From: Variovorax guangxiensis
GTDB taxonomy: Bacteria; Pseudomonadota; Gammaproteobacteria; Burkholderiales; Burkholderiaceae_C
Direction of reading: 5' to 3'
Assembly: GCF_003952165.1 (NCBI RefSeq)
Contig: NZ_RXFT01000010.1
Span: 204,100 to 268,099, forward strand
Length of the DNA: 64,000 nucleotides
Part shown: positions 17,401 to 26,299 of the stretch, one piece after another
Numbering within the stretch: the stretch's first letter is position 1
How the letters are laid out: every line of letters begins with the position of its first letter
The notes under the pieces: model-generated
The model's database searches: none
What the model was told of the DNA's origin: nothing
What the model saw: the letters and a program-made list of their open reading frames with translations, nothing else
Position numbers and translations under genes: made by a program

Positions 17401-18723
17401 TTATTCTTGCAGCGCGCGCTCGGTCTGGAGCGCCACCGCGAGCACGGCGTCGTCGTGCAGCGCCGCGTGCCACAGCATCAGGCCCACCGGCAGTTCGCCT
17501 GGAGCCTGGCAGGGCAGCGAGATGGCGCAGCCGTCGAGCATGTTGACGATCGACGGATTGCGCAGGAGCAGCGCATTGACGCGGAAGAATTCTTCGTCGC
17601 GCTCCGCGCCCGGCGCCACGCTGGCGATGGACGGCGCGGTGATCGGCACCGTCGGCGACAGCACGGCGTCGAAGGGCGCGAGCACGGCTTCGACGCGGGC
17701 GATCCAGTCGCGGCGGGCGTTGATCAGGTCGATGTATTCGTGCGCCTTCATCGTGGCGCCGCGCAGGATGCGCTGGGCCACGCGCGGGTCGTAGCCCGCG
17801 CCGCTGCGTTCCAGCAGCAGGCGGTGCCAGGCGTACGACTCGGCGGCGGAGAAGCCGCCGGTGGCGTTGATGGCGCCCAGCTCGGCGAGCTCGGGCAGGT
17901 CGATTTCGACGATGCGGGCGCCGGTGGCGCGAAGCGTCTTCAGCGAGCGTTCGAAGGCGTTGGTCACGGCGGGCTCGATGCCGTCGAAGAACACGTTCTT
18001 CACCACGACGAGCCTGTAGGCGGCGAGCGGGGCGTTGCCGGCGGTCACTCGACGGGCGGCGAGGATCTCGTGCGCGGTGATGGCGTCGCGCACCGAGCGG
18101 GTCATGGCGCAGGCGGTATCAAGGGTGGTCGAGAGCGGCAGCGCGCCGGCGGTGGGCGTCAGCCGGGCCGTATTCTTGAAGCCGACGATGCCGTTGAGCG
18201 CTGCCGGAATGCGGATCGAGCCGCCGGTGTCGGAGCCCAGTCCGATGAAGGCAGCGCCGCTGGCGACCGAAACCGCGGCGCCGGAAGACGAACCGCCCGG
18301 GATGCGCGGTACCGCGGGGTCGCTGGCGTTGGCTGGCGTTCCATGATGCGGATTGACGCCAACGCCTGAAAAGGCGAATTCCGTCATGTTGGTCCGGCCG
18401 GTCAGTACGCCGCCGGCGGCGCGCAGCCGGGCCACGGCGGGGGAGTCGGCCTTGGCGGCCGGGGCGTGCGCCAGGACGGCGGAGCCGGCGGGCGTGGCCT
18501 GACCCTCGACGTCGAAAAGGTCTTTGGCGGTGAAAGCGAGGCCGGCCAGGCGGCTGGCCGGGTCCGACGTGGAGGCGGCGTTCAGGGCCTCGTCGAACAT
18601 CGTGCGGGTGAAGACGTGCTCGCAGGCCGCGGACCTGGAGATGTCGATGGCGCGCTCCATTTCGGTGCGTGCATCGGTGCCACCTGCCAGAAGGTTGAGA
18701 CGGGTGGCGTGAAGGTCGTTCAT
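17401..18723 (-). CDS. Amidase signature (AS) family hydrolase
   Basis: The 440-residue product has the amidase signature core: the catalytic lysine in AFTAKDLFDVEG (near residue 75), the cis-Ser/Ser segment GGSSSGAAVSVASGAAFIG and SDTGGSIRIPAALNGIVGFK. It would hydrolyse an amide or carbamoyl bond of an unknown substrate. It is not flanked by gatB or gatC, so it is unlikely to be GatA. ATG 18723 (MNDLHATR) was chosen over the longer open frame, because the rpsB promoter lies just beyond. Together with dadA it may form a nitrogen-scavenging unit. Confidence 0.82.
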   Translation of the reverse strand: MNDLHATRLNLLAGGTDARTEMERAIDISRSAACEHVFTRTMFDEALNAASTSDPASRLAGLAFTAKDLFDVEGQATPAGSAVLAHAPAAKADSPAVARLRAAGGVLTGRTNMTEFAFSGVGVNPHHGTPANASDPAVPRIPGGSSSGAAVSVASGAAFIGLGSDTGGSIRIPAALNGIVGFKNTARLTPTAGALPLSTTLDTACAMTRSVRDAITAHEILAARRVTAGNAPLAAYRLVVVKNVFFDGIEPAVTNAFERSLKTLRATGARIVEIDLPELAELGAINATGGFSAAESYAWHRLLLERSGAGYDPRVAQRILRGATMKAHEYIDLINARRDWIARVEAVLAPFDAVLSPTVPITAPSIASVAPGAERDEEFFRVNALLLRNPSIVNMLDGCAISLPCQAPGELPVGLMLWHAALHDDAVLAVALQTERALQE

Positions 18724-18779
18724 GGAAGGCTGCGGGTGCCGCCGGGACGGCTCGGGTTCAGAGGGAGGGGCGACGGCCG

Positions 18780-18788
18780 TGCTATACT
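18780..18788 (+). promoter_or_regulatory. Extended -10 promoter of rpsB
   Basis: TGCTATACT contains the extended TGn and a -10 TATACT (18783-18788). It leaves a leader of about 135 nt before rpsB. No good -35 is seen at 16-18 bp, which fits an extended -10 promoter. Confidence 0.6.
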
Positions 18789-18930
18789 CTTTGGGTTTCG
18801 CTGGTCGGGCAACGGCTCCCGTTGCATCCAGCCAGACACATCCGCAAACCGGCCCAATCAAGGTGTTGTGACTCGATTCAAAGAGCGCAAAACGGGCTGG
18901 ATTTTAGACCCAACCTTTGGAGTAATTTCA

Positions 18931-19683
18931 ATGTCCACCACCATGCGCGAAATGCTGGAAGCAGGCGTCCATTTCGGTCACCAAACCCGCTTCTGGAACC
19001 CCAAGATGGCTCCGTACATCTTCGGCCATCGCAACAAGATCCACATCATCAACCTGGAAAAGTCGCTCCCGATGTTCCAGGAGGCGATGAAGTACGCCAA
19101 GCAACTCACCGCCAACCGCGGCACGATCCTGATGGTCGGCACGAAGCGCCAGGCCCGTGAGATCGTGGCGGCGGAAGCCCGCCGCGCCGGCGTGCCCTTC
19201 GTCGACACCCGCTGGCTCGGCGGCATGCTGACCAACTTCAAGACCGTCAAGACCTCGATCAAGCGTCTGAAGGACATGAAGGCCCAGCAGGAAGCCGGCC
19301 TCGACAGCCTGAGCAAGAAGGAGCAGCTGACCTTCACGCGCGAAATCGAGAAGCTCGAGAAGGACATCGGCGGCATCCAGGACATGACCGCTCTGCCCGA
19401 CGCCATCTTCGTGATCGACGTGGGCTTCCACAAGATCGCCGTGGCCGAAGCCAAGAAGCTCGGCATTCCGCTGATCGGCGTGGTGGACTCCAACCACTCG
19501 CCCGAAGGCATCGACTACGTGATCCCCGGCAACGACGACTCGTCGAAGGCTGTCACGCTGTATGCCCGCGGCATCGCCGATGCGATCATCGAAGGCCGCA
19601 ACAGCGCCACCGGCGACGTGGTCAAGGCCATCGCCGAAGGCAATGACGAATTCGTCGAAGTCGAAGAGGGCGCCTCGGCCTGA
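18931..19683 (+). CDS. rpsB: 30S ribosomal protein S2
   Basis: The 250-residue product starts MSTTMREMLEAGVHFGHQTR, the conserved S2 N-terminus, and includes NLEKSLPMFQEA, GTKRQAREIV, the WLGGMLTNFKT signature and IPLIGVVDSNHSPEG. It is first in the rpsB-tsf-pyrH-frr block. The long leader may be the site of S2 autoregulation, as in other proteobacteria; I cannot confirm this from sequence alone. It is preceded by TTTGGAG (18916-18922). Confidence 0.98.
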   Translation: MSTTMREMLEAGVHFGHQTRFWNPKMAPYIFGHRNKIHIINLEKSLPMFQEAMKYAKQLTANRGTILMVGTKRQAREIVAAEARRAGVPFVDTRWLGGMLTNFKTVKTSIKRLKDMKAQQEAGLDSLSKKEQLTFTREIEKLEKDIGGIQDMTALPDAIFVIDVGFHKIAVAEAKKLGIPLIGVVDSNHSPEGIDYVIPGNDDSSKAVTLYARGIADAIIEGRNSATGDVVKAIAEGNDEFVEVEEGASA

Positions 19684-19706
19684 TTGGCGCGCCCGCGAGC
19701 CTGAAG

Positions 19707-19732
19707 AAGGGGCTTTGGTGCCCCTTTTTTTT
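19707..19732 (+). terminator. Attenuator-like terminator between rpsB and tsf
   Basis: AAGGGGC (19707-19713) pairs with GCCCCTT (19720-19726) around a 6-nt loop, followed by a run of T to 19732. It would end part of the rpsB transcripts and lower tsf expression. Confidence 0.8.
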
Positions 19733-19763
19733 AACCTGATTTTTGAATTCACGGAGATACGAA

Positions 19764-20687
19764 ATGGCTGCAATCACCGCAAGCATGGTGGGCGAACTGC
19801 GCGCAAAGACCGACGCGCCGATGATGGAATGCAAGAAGGCCCTGACCGAGGCCGACGGCAACATGGAAAAGGCCGAAGAGCTGCTGCGCATCAAGCTCGG
19901 CAACAAGGCTGGCAAGGCCTCGAGCCGCATCACCGCCGAAGGCGTGGTGGCCGCATACGTTGGCGGTGACGCCGGCGCGATGATCGAAGTCAACTGCGAA
20001 ACCGACTTCGTCTCGAAGAACGACAGCTTCCTGGCCCTGGTCAATGCCGCCGCCAAGCTGATCGCCGAGAAGAACCCCGCCGACATCGCCGCGCTGGGCG
20101 CCCTGGCCTACGAGCAGGACGGCTTCGGCCCCACGCTCGAGGACGTGCGCAAGGGCCTGATCGGCAAGATCGGCGAGAACATGACGTTCCGCCGCTTCAA
20201 GCGCTTCGCCGGCAATGGCAAGCTGGCCTCCTACCTGCACGGCACGCGCATCGGCGTGATGGTGGAGTTCGAGGGCGACGACACCGCTGCCAAGGACGTC
20301 GCGATGCACATCGCCGCCATGAAGCCTGTGTCGGTTGCTGCTTCGGACGTGCCCGCCGAGCTGATCGAGAAGGAACGCGCAGTTGCCGCCGGCAAGGCCG
20401 AGGAAGACCGCAAGACGGCCGAAGCCGAAGGCAAGAAGCCCCAGCCGGCCGACATCGTCGCCAAGCGCATCGAAGGCGGCGTGCAGAAGTTCCTCAAGGA
20501 AGTTTCGCTGCACAACCAGCCCTTCGTGAAGAACGACAAGCAGACCGTCGAGCAGATGCTCAAGGCCGTCAACACCACGATCAAGGGCTTCACCCTGTAC
20601 GTGGTCGGCGAAGGCATTGAGAAGAAAGTTGACGACTTCGCCGCTGAAGTCGCAGCCCAAGTCGCCGCAGCCAAGGCTGCCGCTTAA
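19764..20687 (+). CDS. tsf: Elongation factor Ts
   Basis: This is the nucleotide exchange factor for EF-Tu, 307 residues. It has the N-terminal UBA-like helix MVGELRAKTDAPMMECKKAL with the following EADGNMEKAEELL. The core has EVNCETDFVSKND, a region that contacts EF-Tu. ATG 19764 follows GGAG and gives the conserved MAAITASMV start. It lies downstream of rpsB, across the attenuator-like hairpin. Confidence 0.97.
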   Translation: MAAITASMVGELRAKTDAPMMECKKALTEADGNMEKAEELLRIKLGNKAGKASSRITAEGVVAAYVGGDAGAMIEVNCETDFVSKNDSFLALVNAAAKLIAEKNPADIAALGALAYEQDGFGPTLEDVRKGLIGKIGENMTFRRFKRFAGNGKLASYLHGTRIGVMVEFEGDDTAAKDVAMHIAAMKPVSVAASDVPAELIEKERAVAAGKAEEDRKTAEAEGKKPQPADIVAKRIEGGVQKFLKEVSLHNQPFVKNDKQTVEQMLKAVNTTIKGFTLYVVGEGIEKKVDDFAAEVAAQVAAAKAAA

Positions 20688-20703
20688 GCCTTTACGGCTC
20701 CAG

Positions 20704-20735
20704 CGACGGTGCGTTCGCGCGCACCGTCGTTTTTT
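20704..20735 (+). terminator. Rho-independent terminator after tsf
   Basis: CGACGGTGCG (20704-20713) pairs perfectly with CGCACCGTCG (20720-20729) around TTCGCG, followed by six T. pyrH would then need read-through or its own promoter. Confidence 0.88.
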
Positions 20736-20783
20736 CATCGCCACGTTTTACACTCGTCCCGACCCAACCAAAGGAAATTGCCC

Positions 20784-21506
20784 ATGTCTGATGCCCGCCC
20801 AGCCCACAAGCGAATCTTGTTGAAGCTGTCGGGAGAGGCATTGATGGGTGACGACGCCTTCGGCATCAACCGTGCGACCATTGTGCGCATGGTGCAGGAG
20901 GTGGCCGAGGTCGTGAACATGGGGGTCGAGGTGGCGGTCGTGATCGGCGGCGGCAACATCTTCCGCGGCGTAGCGGGCGGCTCCGTCGGCATGGACCGCG
21001 CAACCGCCGACTACATGGGCATGCTGGCCACGGTCATGAACTCGCTGGCCCTGGCCGATGCGATGGACAAGCAGGGCCTCGTGGCCCGCGTGATGTCCGC
21101 CATCGCCATCGAGCAGGTGGTCGAGCCCTATGTGCGCCCCAAGGCGCTGCAGTACCTCGAAGAGGGCAAGGTCGTGGTGTTCGCGGCCGGCACGGGCAAC
21201 CCGTTCTTCACCACCGACACGGCCGCCGCGCTGCGCGGTGCCGAAATCGGCGCCGAGCTGGTGCTCAAGGCGACCAAGGTCGACGGCGTCTATACCGCCG
21301 ACCCCAAGACCAACCCCGACGCGACCCGCTACGCCACGCTGACCTTCGACGAGGCGATTGCGAAGAACCTCGGCATCATGGACGCCACGGCCTTCGCGCT
21401 GTGCCGCGACCAGAAGCTGCCGATCAAGGTGTTCTCGATCTTCAAGAATGGCGCGCTCAAGCGCGTCGTCATGGGCGAGGACGAAGGCACGCTGGTGCAT
21501 GCCTAG
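20784..21506 (+). CDS. pyrH: UMP kinase
   Basis: The enzyme phosphorylates UMP to UDP in pyrimidine synthesis. The 240-residue amino acid kinase-fold protein has RILLKLSGEALMGD near the start, VIGGGNIFRG, and GTGNPFFTTDTAAALRGAEI. The C-terminal DGVYTADPKTNPDA is typical of bacterial PyrH. ATG 20784 follows AAAGGAA. The frr gene starts 11 bp downstream. Confidence 0.97.
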   Translation: MSDARPAHKRILLKLSGEALMGDDAFGINRATIVRMVQEVAEVVNMGVEVAVVIGGGNIFRGVAGGSVGMDRATADYMGMLATVMNSLALADAMDKQGLVARVMSAIAIEQVVEPYVRPKALQYLEEGKVVVFAAGTGNPFFTTDTAAALRGAEIGAELVLKATKVDGVYTADPKTNPDATRYATLTFDEAIAKNLGIMDATAFALCRDQKLPIKVFSIFKNGALKRVVMGEDEGTLVHA

Positions 21507-21517
21507 GAGTATTTGAG

Positions 21518-22078
21518 ATGACCATTGCAGACATCCGCAGTGCGACCGACGCGAAGATGAACCAGTCGATCGCCGCATTCCAGAACAACCTCACCAAGAT
21601 CCGTACCGGCCGCGCCAACTCGGCGCTGCTCGACGCGATCCACGTCGAGTACTACGGCTCGCAGGTGCCGCTGAGCCAGGTGGCCAACGTGTCGGTGCTC
21701 GATTCGCGCACGCTCAGCGTGCAGCCCTGGGAAAAGGGCATGGGCGCCAAGATCGAGAAGGCCATCCGCGAAAGCGACCTGGGCCTCAACCCCGCCTCGA
21801 TGGGCGACCTGATCCGCGTGCCGCTGCCGGCAATGAGCGAAGAGCGCCGCAAGGAAATGACCAAGCTCGTCCGCAACGAAGGCGAGAGCGCCAAGATCGC
21901 CACGCGCAACCTGCGCCGTGATGCGAACGAAGCGGTCAAGAAGCTGGTCAAGGAAAAGCTGGCGTCGGAAGACGACCAGAAGCGCGCCGAAGCCGAGATC
22001 CAGAAGGTCACCGACCGCCATATCGCGGAAATCGACCGCCTGGTCGCGGCCAAGGAAGCGGAGATCATGGCCGTTTGA
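21518..22078 (+). CDS. frr: Ribosome recycling factor
   Basis: RRF splits post-termination ribosomes together with EF-G. The 186-residue product shows the conserved LTKIRTGRANSALLD, YYGSQVPLSQVANVSV, the LNPASMGDLIRVPLP hinge region and ERRKEMTKLVRNEGE. Its length matches the family (185). ATG 21518 follows AGGAG (21505-21509). Its stop overlaps an in-frame TTG of uppS, but uppS more likely starts at ATG 22087. Confidence 0.97.
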   Translation: MTIADIRSATDAKMNQSIAAFQNNLTKIRTGRANSALLDAIHVEYYGSQVPLSQVANVSVLDSRTLSVQPWEKGMGAKIEKAIRESDLGLNPASMGDLIRVPLPAMSEERRKEMTKLVRNEGESAKIATRNLRRDANEAVKKLVKEKLASEDDQKRAEAEIQKVTDRHIAEIDRLVAAKEAEIMAV

Positions 22079-22086
22079 GGCCCGCC

Positions 22087-22809
22087 ATGGCCTCGTCGGC
22101 GCCGCGCATTCCCCACCACGTTGCCATCGTCATGGACGGCAACGGCCGCTGGGCGACGCGGCGCTTTCTTCCCCGCATCGCGGGGCACAAGCAGGGCGTC
22201 GAATCGCTGCGCCGCTGCGTCAAGGCCTGCGCCGAGCGCGGCGTGGGTGTGCTCACCGTGTTCGCGTTCTCGTCCGAGAACTGGAACCGTCCCGTCGAGG
22301 AGGTTTCCGGGCTGATGGAACTGATGGTCGGTGCGCTTGCTCGCGAGGTGCCCAAGCTCAGCGCCGACGGCGTGCGGCTGCATTTCGTCGGCGAGCGCGC
22401 CGGTCTGTCGCCCAAGATGGTGAACGGCCTGCTCGACGCCGAAGCCGCCACGGCGCACAACACCCGGCTCGTGCTCAACGTCTGCTTCAACTACGGCGGC
22501 CGCTGGGACATCGCACAGGCCGCAGCCAAGCTTGCAGCACAGGGCGAAGCGATCACCGAGCTCAGCCTCGATCGCGCCATGGCCCTGGCCCACGTGCCCG
22601 ACCCCGACCTGTTCATCCGCACCGGCGGCGAGCAGCGTCTCTCCAACTTCCTGCTCTGGCAGAGTGCCTACGCCGAGCTTTTCTTCAGCGACAAGCTGTG
22701 GCCCGAGTTCGACGAGGCAGCGCTGGACGAGGCCATTGCCGCGTTCCAGGGCCGCGAGCGGCGTTTCGGACAGACCTCGGCGCAAGTCTCTTCCACCGCC
22801 GCGGCCTGA
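22087..22809 (+). CDS. uppS: Undecaprenyl diphosphate synthase
   Basis: This cis-prenyltransferase makes the C55 lipid carrier for peptidoglycan and O-antigen. The 240-residue product has the IVMDGNGRWA motif with the catalytic Asp, FAFSSENWNRP, and the C-terminal IRTGGEQRLSNFLLWQSAYAEL. ATG 22087 gives the expected start; TTG 22075 overlaps the frr stop and is less likely. cdsA follows 18 bp downstream. Confidence 0.96.
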   Translation: MASSAPRIPHHVAIVMDGNGRWATRRFLPRIAGHKQGVESLRRCVKACAERGVGVLTVFAFSSENWNRPVEEVSGLMELMVGALAREVPKLSADGVRLHFVGERAGLSPKMVNGLLDAEAATAHNTRLVLNVCFNYGGRWDIAQAAAKLAAQGEAITELSLDRAMALAHVPDPDLFIRTGGEQRLSNFLLWQSAYAELFFSDKLWPEFDEAALDEAIAAFQGRERRFGQTSAQVSSTAAA

Positions 22810-22827
22810 CGGCCAGGCAGCCTCCGC

Positions 22828-23673
22828 ATGCTCAAGCAACGCATCATCACGGCGATCGTGCTCCTCGCGATCCTGCTGCCGGCGCTGTTCTACCCAAGCT
22901 ATATCCCCTTCGGCTGCGTCATGCTGGTGCTGATCGGCGCCGCCGCCTGGGAGTGGGGGCGTCTGAACGGCTATGGGCAGGGGGTGTCGCTGTTCCTCGG
23001 TGCCGAGACGGTGGTGCTCTGCGGGCTCTCCTGGTGGCTCGGGCTGCTGGAGCAGCCCCTGGTCGTGATGTGGACCCTGGCGAGCGCTGCCTGGGTGCTG
23101 GGCGGCGCGGCTTTGCTGCGCGTGGCAGTGCCGGGCTGGCCCCGCATTCCGCGCGGGCTGCGGCTGGTCGGTGGCCTGCTGGCGCTGTGGGTAGCGTGGC
23201 TGGCTGCGGTGCAGGCGCGCATGATCGGCATCAACTTCCTGCTGTCGATCCTCGTGCTGGTGTGGGTGGCCGACGTATTCGCCTATTTCGCCGGCCGGGC
23301 CTTCGGCCTCAAGTTCACCCGCAACAAGCTCGCTCCGGCGATCAGTCCCGGCAAGAGCTGGGAAGGCGTGTGGGGCGGCATGGTCGGTGTGGTGGTGCTG
23401 GCTTTCGCCTGGGTCTGGGCCGACAAGGCCGCGGGCGCCACGGTGGCCAGCCTGTATACCCGTCTCGCCGAGCGTGGCTGGTGGCTGCTGCTGCTGGCTG
23501 CGTTGTTCCTCGCGGCCATGAGCGTCGTGGGCGACCTCGTCGAATCTCTCATCAAGCGCAGCGCCGGCGCCAAGGACAGCAGCAGGCTGCTGCCCGGCCA
23601 CGGCGGCGTCCTCGACCGCGTGGATGCCCTCTTGCCGGCCCTTCCCATTGCCATGATGCTGGCTTTCCTGTGA
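22828..23673 (+). CDS. cdsA: Phosphatidate cytidylyltransferase
   Basis: This integral membrane enzyme makes CDP-diacylglycerol from phosphatidate and CTP. The 281 residues hold seven or eight hydrophobic segments starting at MLKQRIITAIVLLAILLPAL. The C-terminal CDS signature is present: SLIKRSAGAKDSSRLLPGHG followed by GVLDRVD. The TGA stop overlaps the GTG start of dxr (GTGA), suggesting translational coupling. Confidence 0.96.
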   Translation: MLKQRIITAIVLLAILLPALFYPSYIPFGCVMLVLIGAAAWEWGRLNGYGQGVSLFLGAETVVLCGLSWWLGLLEQPLVVMWTLASAAWVLGGAALLRVAVPGWPRIPRGLRLVGGLLALWVAWLAAVQARMIGINFLLSILVLVWVADVFAYFAGRAFGLKFTRNKLAPAISPGKSWEGVWGGMVGVVVLAFAWVWADKAAGATVASLYTRLAERGWWLLLLAALFLAAMSVVGDLVESLIKRSAGAKDSSRLLPGHGGVLDRVDALLPALPIAMMLAFL

Positions 23674-24860
23674 ATTCACCCAGAAGACAACGCGTCACGG
23701 TGCTCGGCTCGACCGGTTCGGTCGGCGTGAGCACGCTCGACGTCATTTCGCGCCACCCCGAGCGCTTCGAGGTTTTCGCGCTTTCCGCGGCCACCAAGGT
23801 CGACGAGATGCTGGCGCAGTGCGCCCAGTTCACGCCCAGGTTCGCCGTGATGGCCAGCGCGCCGCACGCCGCGCTGCTGGCCGAGAAGCTCAAGCAGAAT
23901 GGCCTGAAGACGGTCGTACTGATAGGGGGCGATGCTCTCGAAACGATAGCGTCGCACGACGAGGTCGATTCCGTGATGGCTGCCATCGTCGGTGCCGCTG
24001 GCCTGGGGCCATGCTTGGCGGCCGCGCGCGCCGGCAAGCGGCTCCTGCTGGCCAACAAGGAAGCGCTGGTCGTCGGCGGCGAACTCTTCATGTGCACCGT
24101 GCGCGAGGGTGGGGCGACGCTGCTGCCCATCGACAGCGAGCATTCCGCCATCTTCCAGTCGCTGCCCGAGGACCCGTCCACCTGGGCGCGGCGCATCGAC
24201 AAGATCATCCTGACCGCCTCGGGAGGCCCGTTCCGCACCCGTGCGCCGGAAACCCTGGGCGCGGTGACGCCCGAGCAGGCCTGCGCCCATCCGAACTGGG
24301 TCATGGGCCGCAAGATTTCGGTCGATTCGGCCACGATGATGAACAAGGCGCTCGAGGTGATCGAGGCGCGCCATCTGTTCGGCGTCTCGCCCGAGCAGAT
24401 CGAGGTGGTCATCCATCCGCAGAGCGTGGTGCACTCGATGGTGCAGTTCACCGATGCGTCGGTCATCGCCCAGCTCGGCACGCCCGACATGCGGGTGCCG
24501 ATCGCGGTGGGCCTGGCCTGGCCCGAGCGCATCGAAAGCGGCGCCGCGCGGCTCGACTTCCGGCAGATGGGCTCGCTGACCTTCGAATCGCCCGATGCGG
24601 CGCTTTTCCCGGGGCTGGGCCTTGCATGGCACGCGCTGCGCGCCGCGCCCGGCACGACGGCTGTGCTCAATGCCGCCAACGAGGTCGCAGTTGAAGCATT
24701 CCTCAACCGCCGCCTGCGTTTCGATTGCATACATGCGGTCAACATGGAAACTTTGGAAAGAGTCGCCCCCTCCAAGCCGGCATCGCTGGCTGACCTGCTG
24801 GCGATCGACGCCAGCGCCCGGGCGGCAGCCAATGCCGCGGCGCTGCGATTCGCTGCCTGA
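23670..24860 (+). CDS. dxr: 1-deoxy-D-xylulose 5-phosphate reductoisomerase
   Basis: This is the second enzyme of the MEP isoprenoid pathway, which feeds UppS. The 396 residues begin VNSPRRQRVTVLGSTGSVG, with an NADPH-binding GSTGSVG. The substrate/metal region includes DSEHSAIFQ and SVDSATMMNKALEVIEA. GTG 23670 overlaps the cdsA stop and places the Rossmann motif at the N-terminus; the open frame further upstream lies inside cdsA and is a shadow. Confidence 0.96.
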   Translation: MNSPRRQRVTVLGSTGSVGVSTLDVISRHPERFEVFALSAATKVDEMLAQCAQFTPRFAVMASAPHAALLAEKLKQNGLKTVVLIGGDALETIASHDEVDSVMAAIVGAAGLGPCLAAARAGKRLLLANKEALVVGGELFMCTVREGGATLLPIDSEHSAIFQSLPEDPSTWARRIDKIILTASGGPFRTRAPETLGAVTPEQACAHPNWVMGRKISVDSATMMNKALEVIEARHLFGVSPEQIEVVIHPQSVVHSMVQFTDASVIAQLGTPDMRVPIAVGLAWPERIESGAARLDFRQMGSLTFESPDAALFPGLGLAWHALRAAPGTTAVLNAANEVAVEAFLNRRLRFDCIHAVNMETLERVAPSKPASLADLLAIDASARAAANAAALRFAA

Positions 24861-24887
24861 CGCCTCCCTCGTAAAGCAAGGACTCCG

Positions 24888-26261
24888 ATGCTGCTTACTG
24901 TCATAGCCTTTGTGGTTGCGCTCGGTGTCCTGATCGCGGTGCACGAATACGGCCACTATCGCGTGGCGGTGGCCTACGGCGTCAAGGTGGAGCGCTTCTC
25001 CGTCGGCTTCGGCAAGGCGCTTTTCCGTTGGCAGCCCAGGCGCCAGCATCCGGGCCAGCAGACCGAGTTCGTCATCGGCGCATTTCCCTTCGGCGGCTAC
25101 GTCAAGATGCTCGACGAGCGTGAAGGCCCCGTGGCACCCGAGGAACGCCACCGCGCCTTCAACACGCAGCCGCTGCGTTCGCGCGCGGCCATCGTGGCCG
25201 CGGGGCCGATCGCCAATCTGCTGCTGGCGGTGGCGCTCTACACGGCAGTCAACTGGATCGGCGTGCAGGAGCCGGTCGCCACGTTGGCGCGGCCGGTGGC
25301 AGGCTCCCTTGCCGAGTTGGCGGGCCTGAAGGGCGGCGAGCACATCTCCCGGGCTGGGTTCGACGGCGAGCTGACGCCGGTCCAGTCCTTCGAGGACCTG
25401 CGCTGGCGCATGACGCGCGGAGCGCTCGATGGTCGCGACCTGAAGCTCGAGGTCGCGGGCGAGGGTGGTCGGCCCGCGCGCGAGCTGGTGCTCCCGCTCA
25501 GCCGCATGGAGACCAAGGACGCCGATCCGCAGATGTTCCGAAAGATCGGCGTGCTGGCGCCCCTGACGCGCCCCGAGATCGGCGAAGTCATGAAGGGCAG
25601 CGCGGCCGAAGCGGCGGGCCTGCTCAACGGCGACGTGGTGCGCGCCATCGGCGGCACGCCGATCATCGACGGGCAGCAGCTGCGCGAGGCGATCCGGGCG
25701 TCGGTCGACGGTGGCCAGCCGCGCACGCAGGCATGGCAGATCGAGCGCGGCGGCCGGGCGCTCGCCATCGACGTGAAGCCCGAAGTGCGGGAAGAGGGCG
25801 GCGCCAAGGTGGGGCGCGTGGGCGCCTATGTTGGCGCGCCGCCCGAAATGGTGACCGTGCGCCAGGGCGTGGTCGACGGCATCTGGCGCGGCGTGGTGCG
25901 TACCTGGGAGGTTTCGGCGCTGACCGTGCGCATGATGGGCAAGATGGTCATCGGCGAGGCGTCGGTCAAGAATCTCAGTGGTCCGCTCACCATCGCGGAC
26001 TACGCGGGCAAGTCCGCAAGCCTCGGTTTCACCCAGTACCTGGTCTTCCTGGCGCTCATCAGCGTGAGCCTCGGGGTGCTCAATCTCATGCCGCTGCCGG
26101 TCCTCGATGGAGGACACCTGATGTATTATCTTTGGGAGGGCCTGACCGGCAAGAGCGTCTCTGACGCCTGGATGGAACGGCTTCAGCGCGGGGGTGTGGC
26201 CCTGCTGCTGGTCATGATGTCGGTCGCACTCTTCAACGACGTCACGCGGCTCTTTGGTTAA
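24888..26261 (+). CDS. rseP: Site-2 protease RseP
   Basis: This inner-membrane zinc protease cleaves anti-sigma factor RseA in the envelope stress response. The 457 residues have HEYGH at 19-23 (HExxH) in the first membrane segment, two periplasmic PDZ domains (about 120-290), and the third-segment metal ligand in NLMPLPVLDGGH. ATG 24888 follows AAGGA. It sits directly before bamA, the classic arrangement. Confidence 0.96.
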   Translation: MLLTVIAFVVALGVLIAVHEYGHYRVAVAYGVKVERFSVGFGKALFRWQPRRQHPGQQTEFVIGAFPFGGYVKMLDEREGPVAPEERHRAFNTQPLRSRAAIVAAGPIANLLLAVALYTAVNWIGVQEPVATLARPVAGSLAELAGLKGGEHISRAGFDGELTPVQSFEDLRWRMTRGALDGRDLKLEVAGEGGRPARELVLPLSRMETKDADPQMFRKIGVLAPLTRPEIGEVMKGSAAEAAGLLNGDVVRAIGGTPIIDGQQLREAIRASVDGGQPRTQAWQIERGGRALAIDVKPEVREEGGAKVGRVGAYVGAPPEMVTVRQGVVDGIWRGVVRTWEVSALTVRMMGKMVIGEASVKNLSGPLTIADYAGKSASLGFTQYLVFLALISVSLGVLNLMPLPVLDGGHLMYYLWEGLTGKSVSDAWMERLQRGGVALLLVMMSVALFNDVTRLFG

Positions 26262-26299
26262 CTTTCTGCCGGCCCTTTCCGTGCCGGCTCAATTCACAG

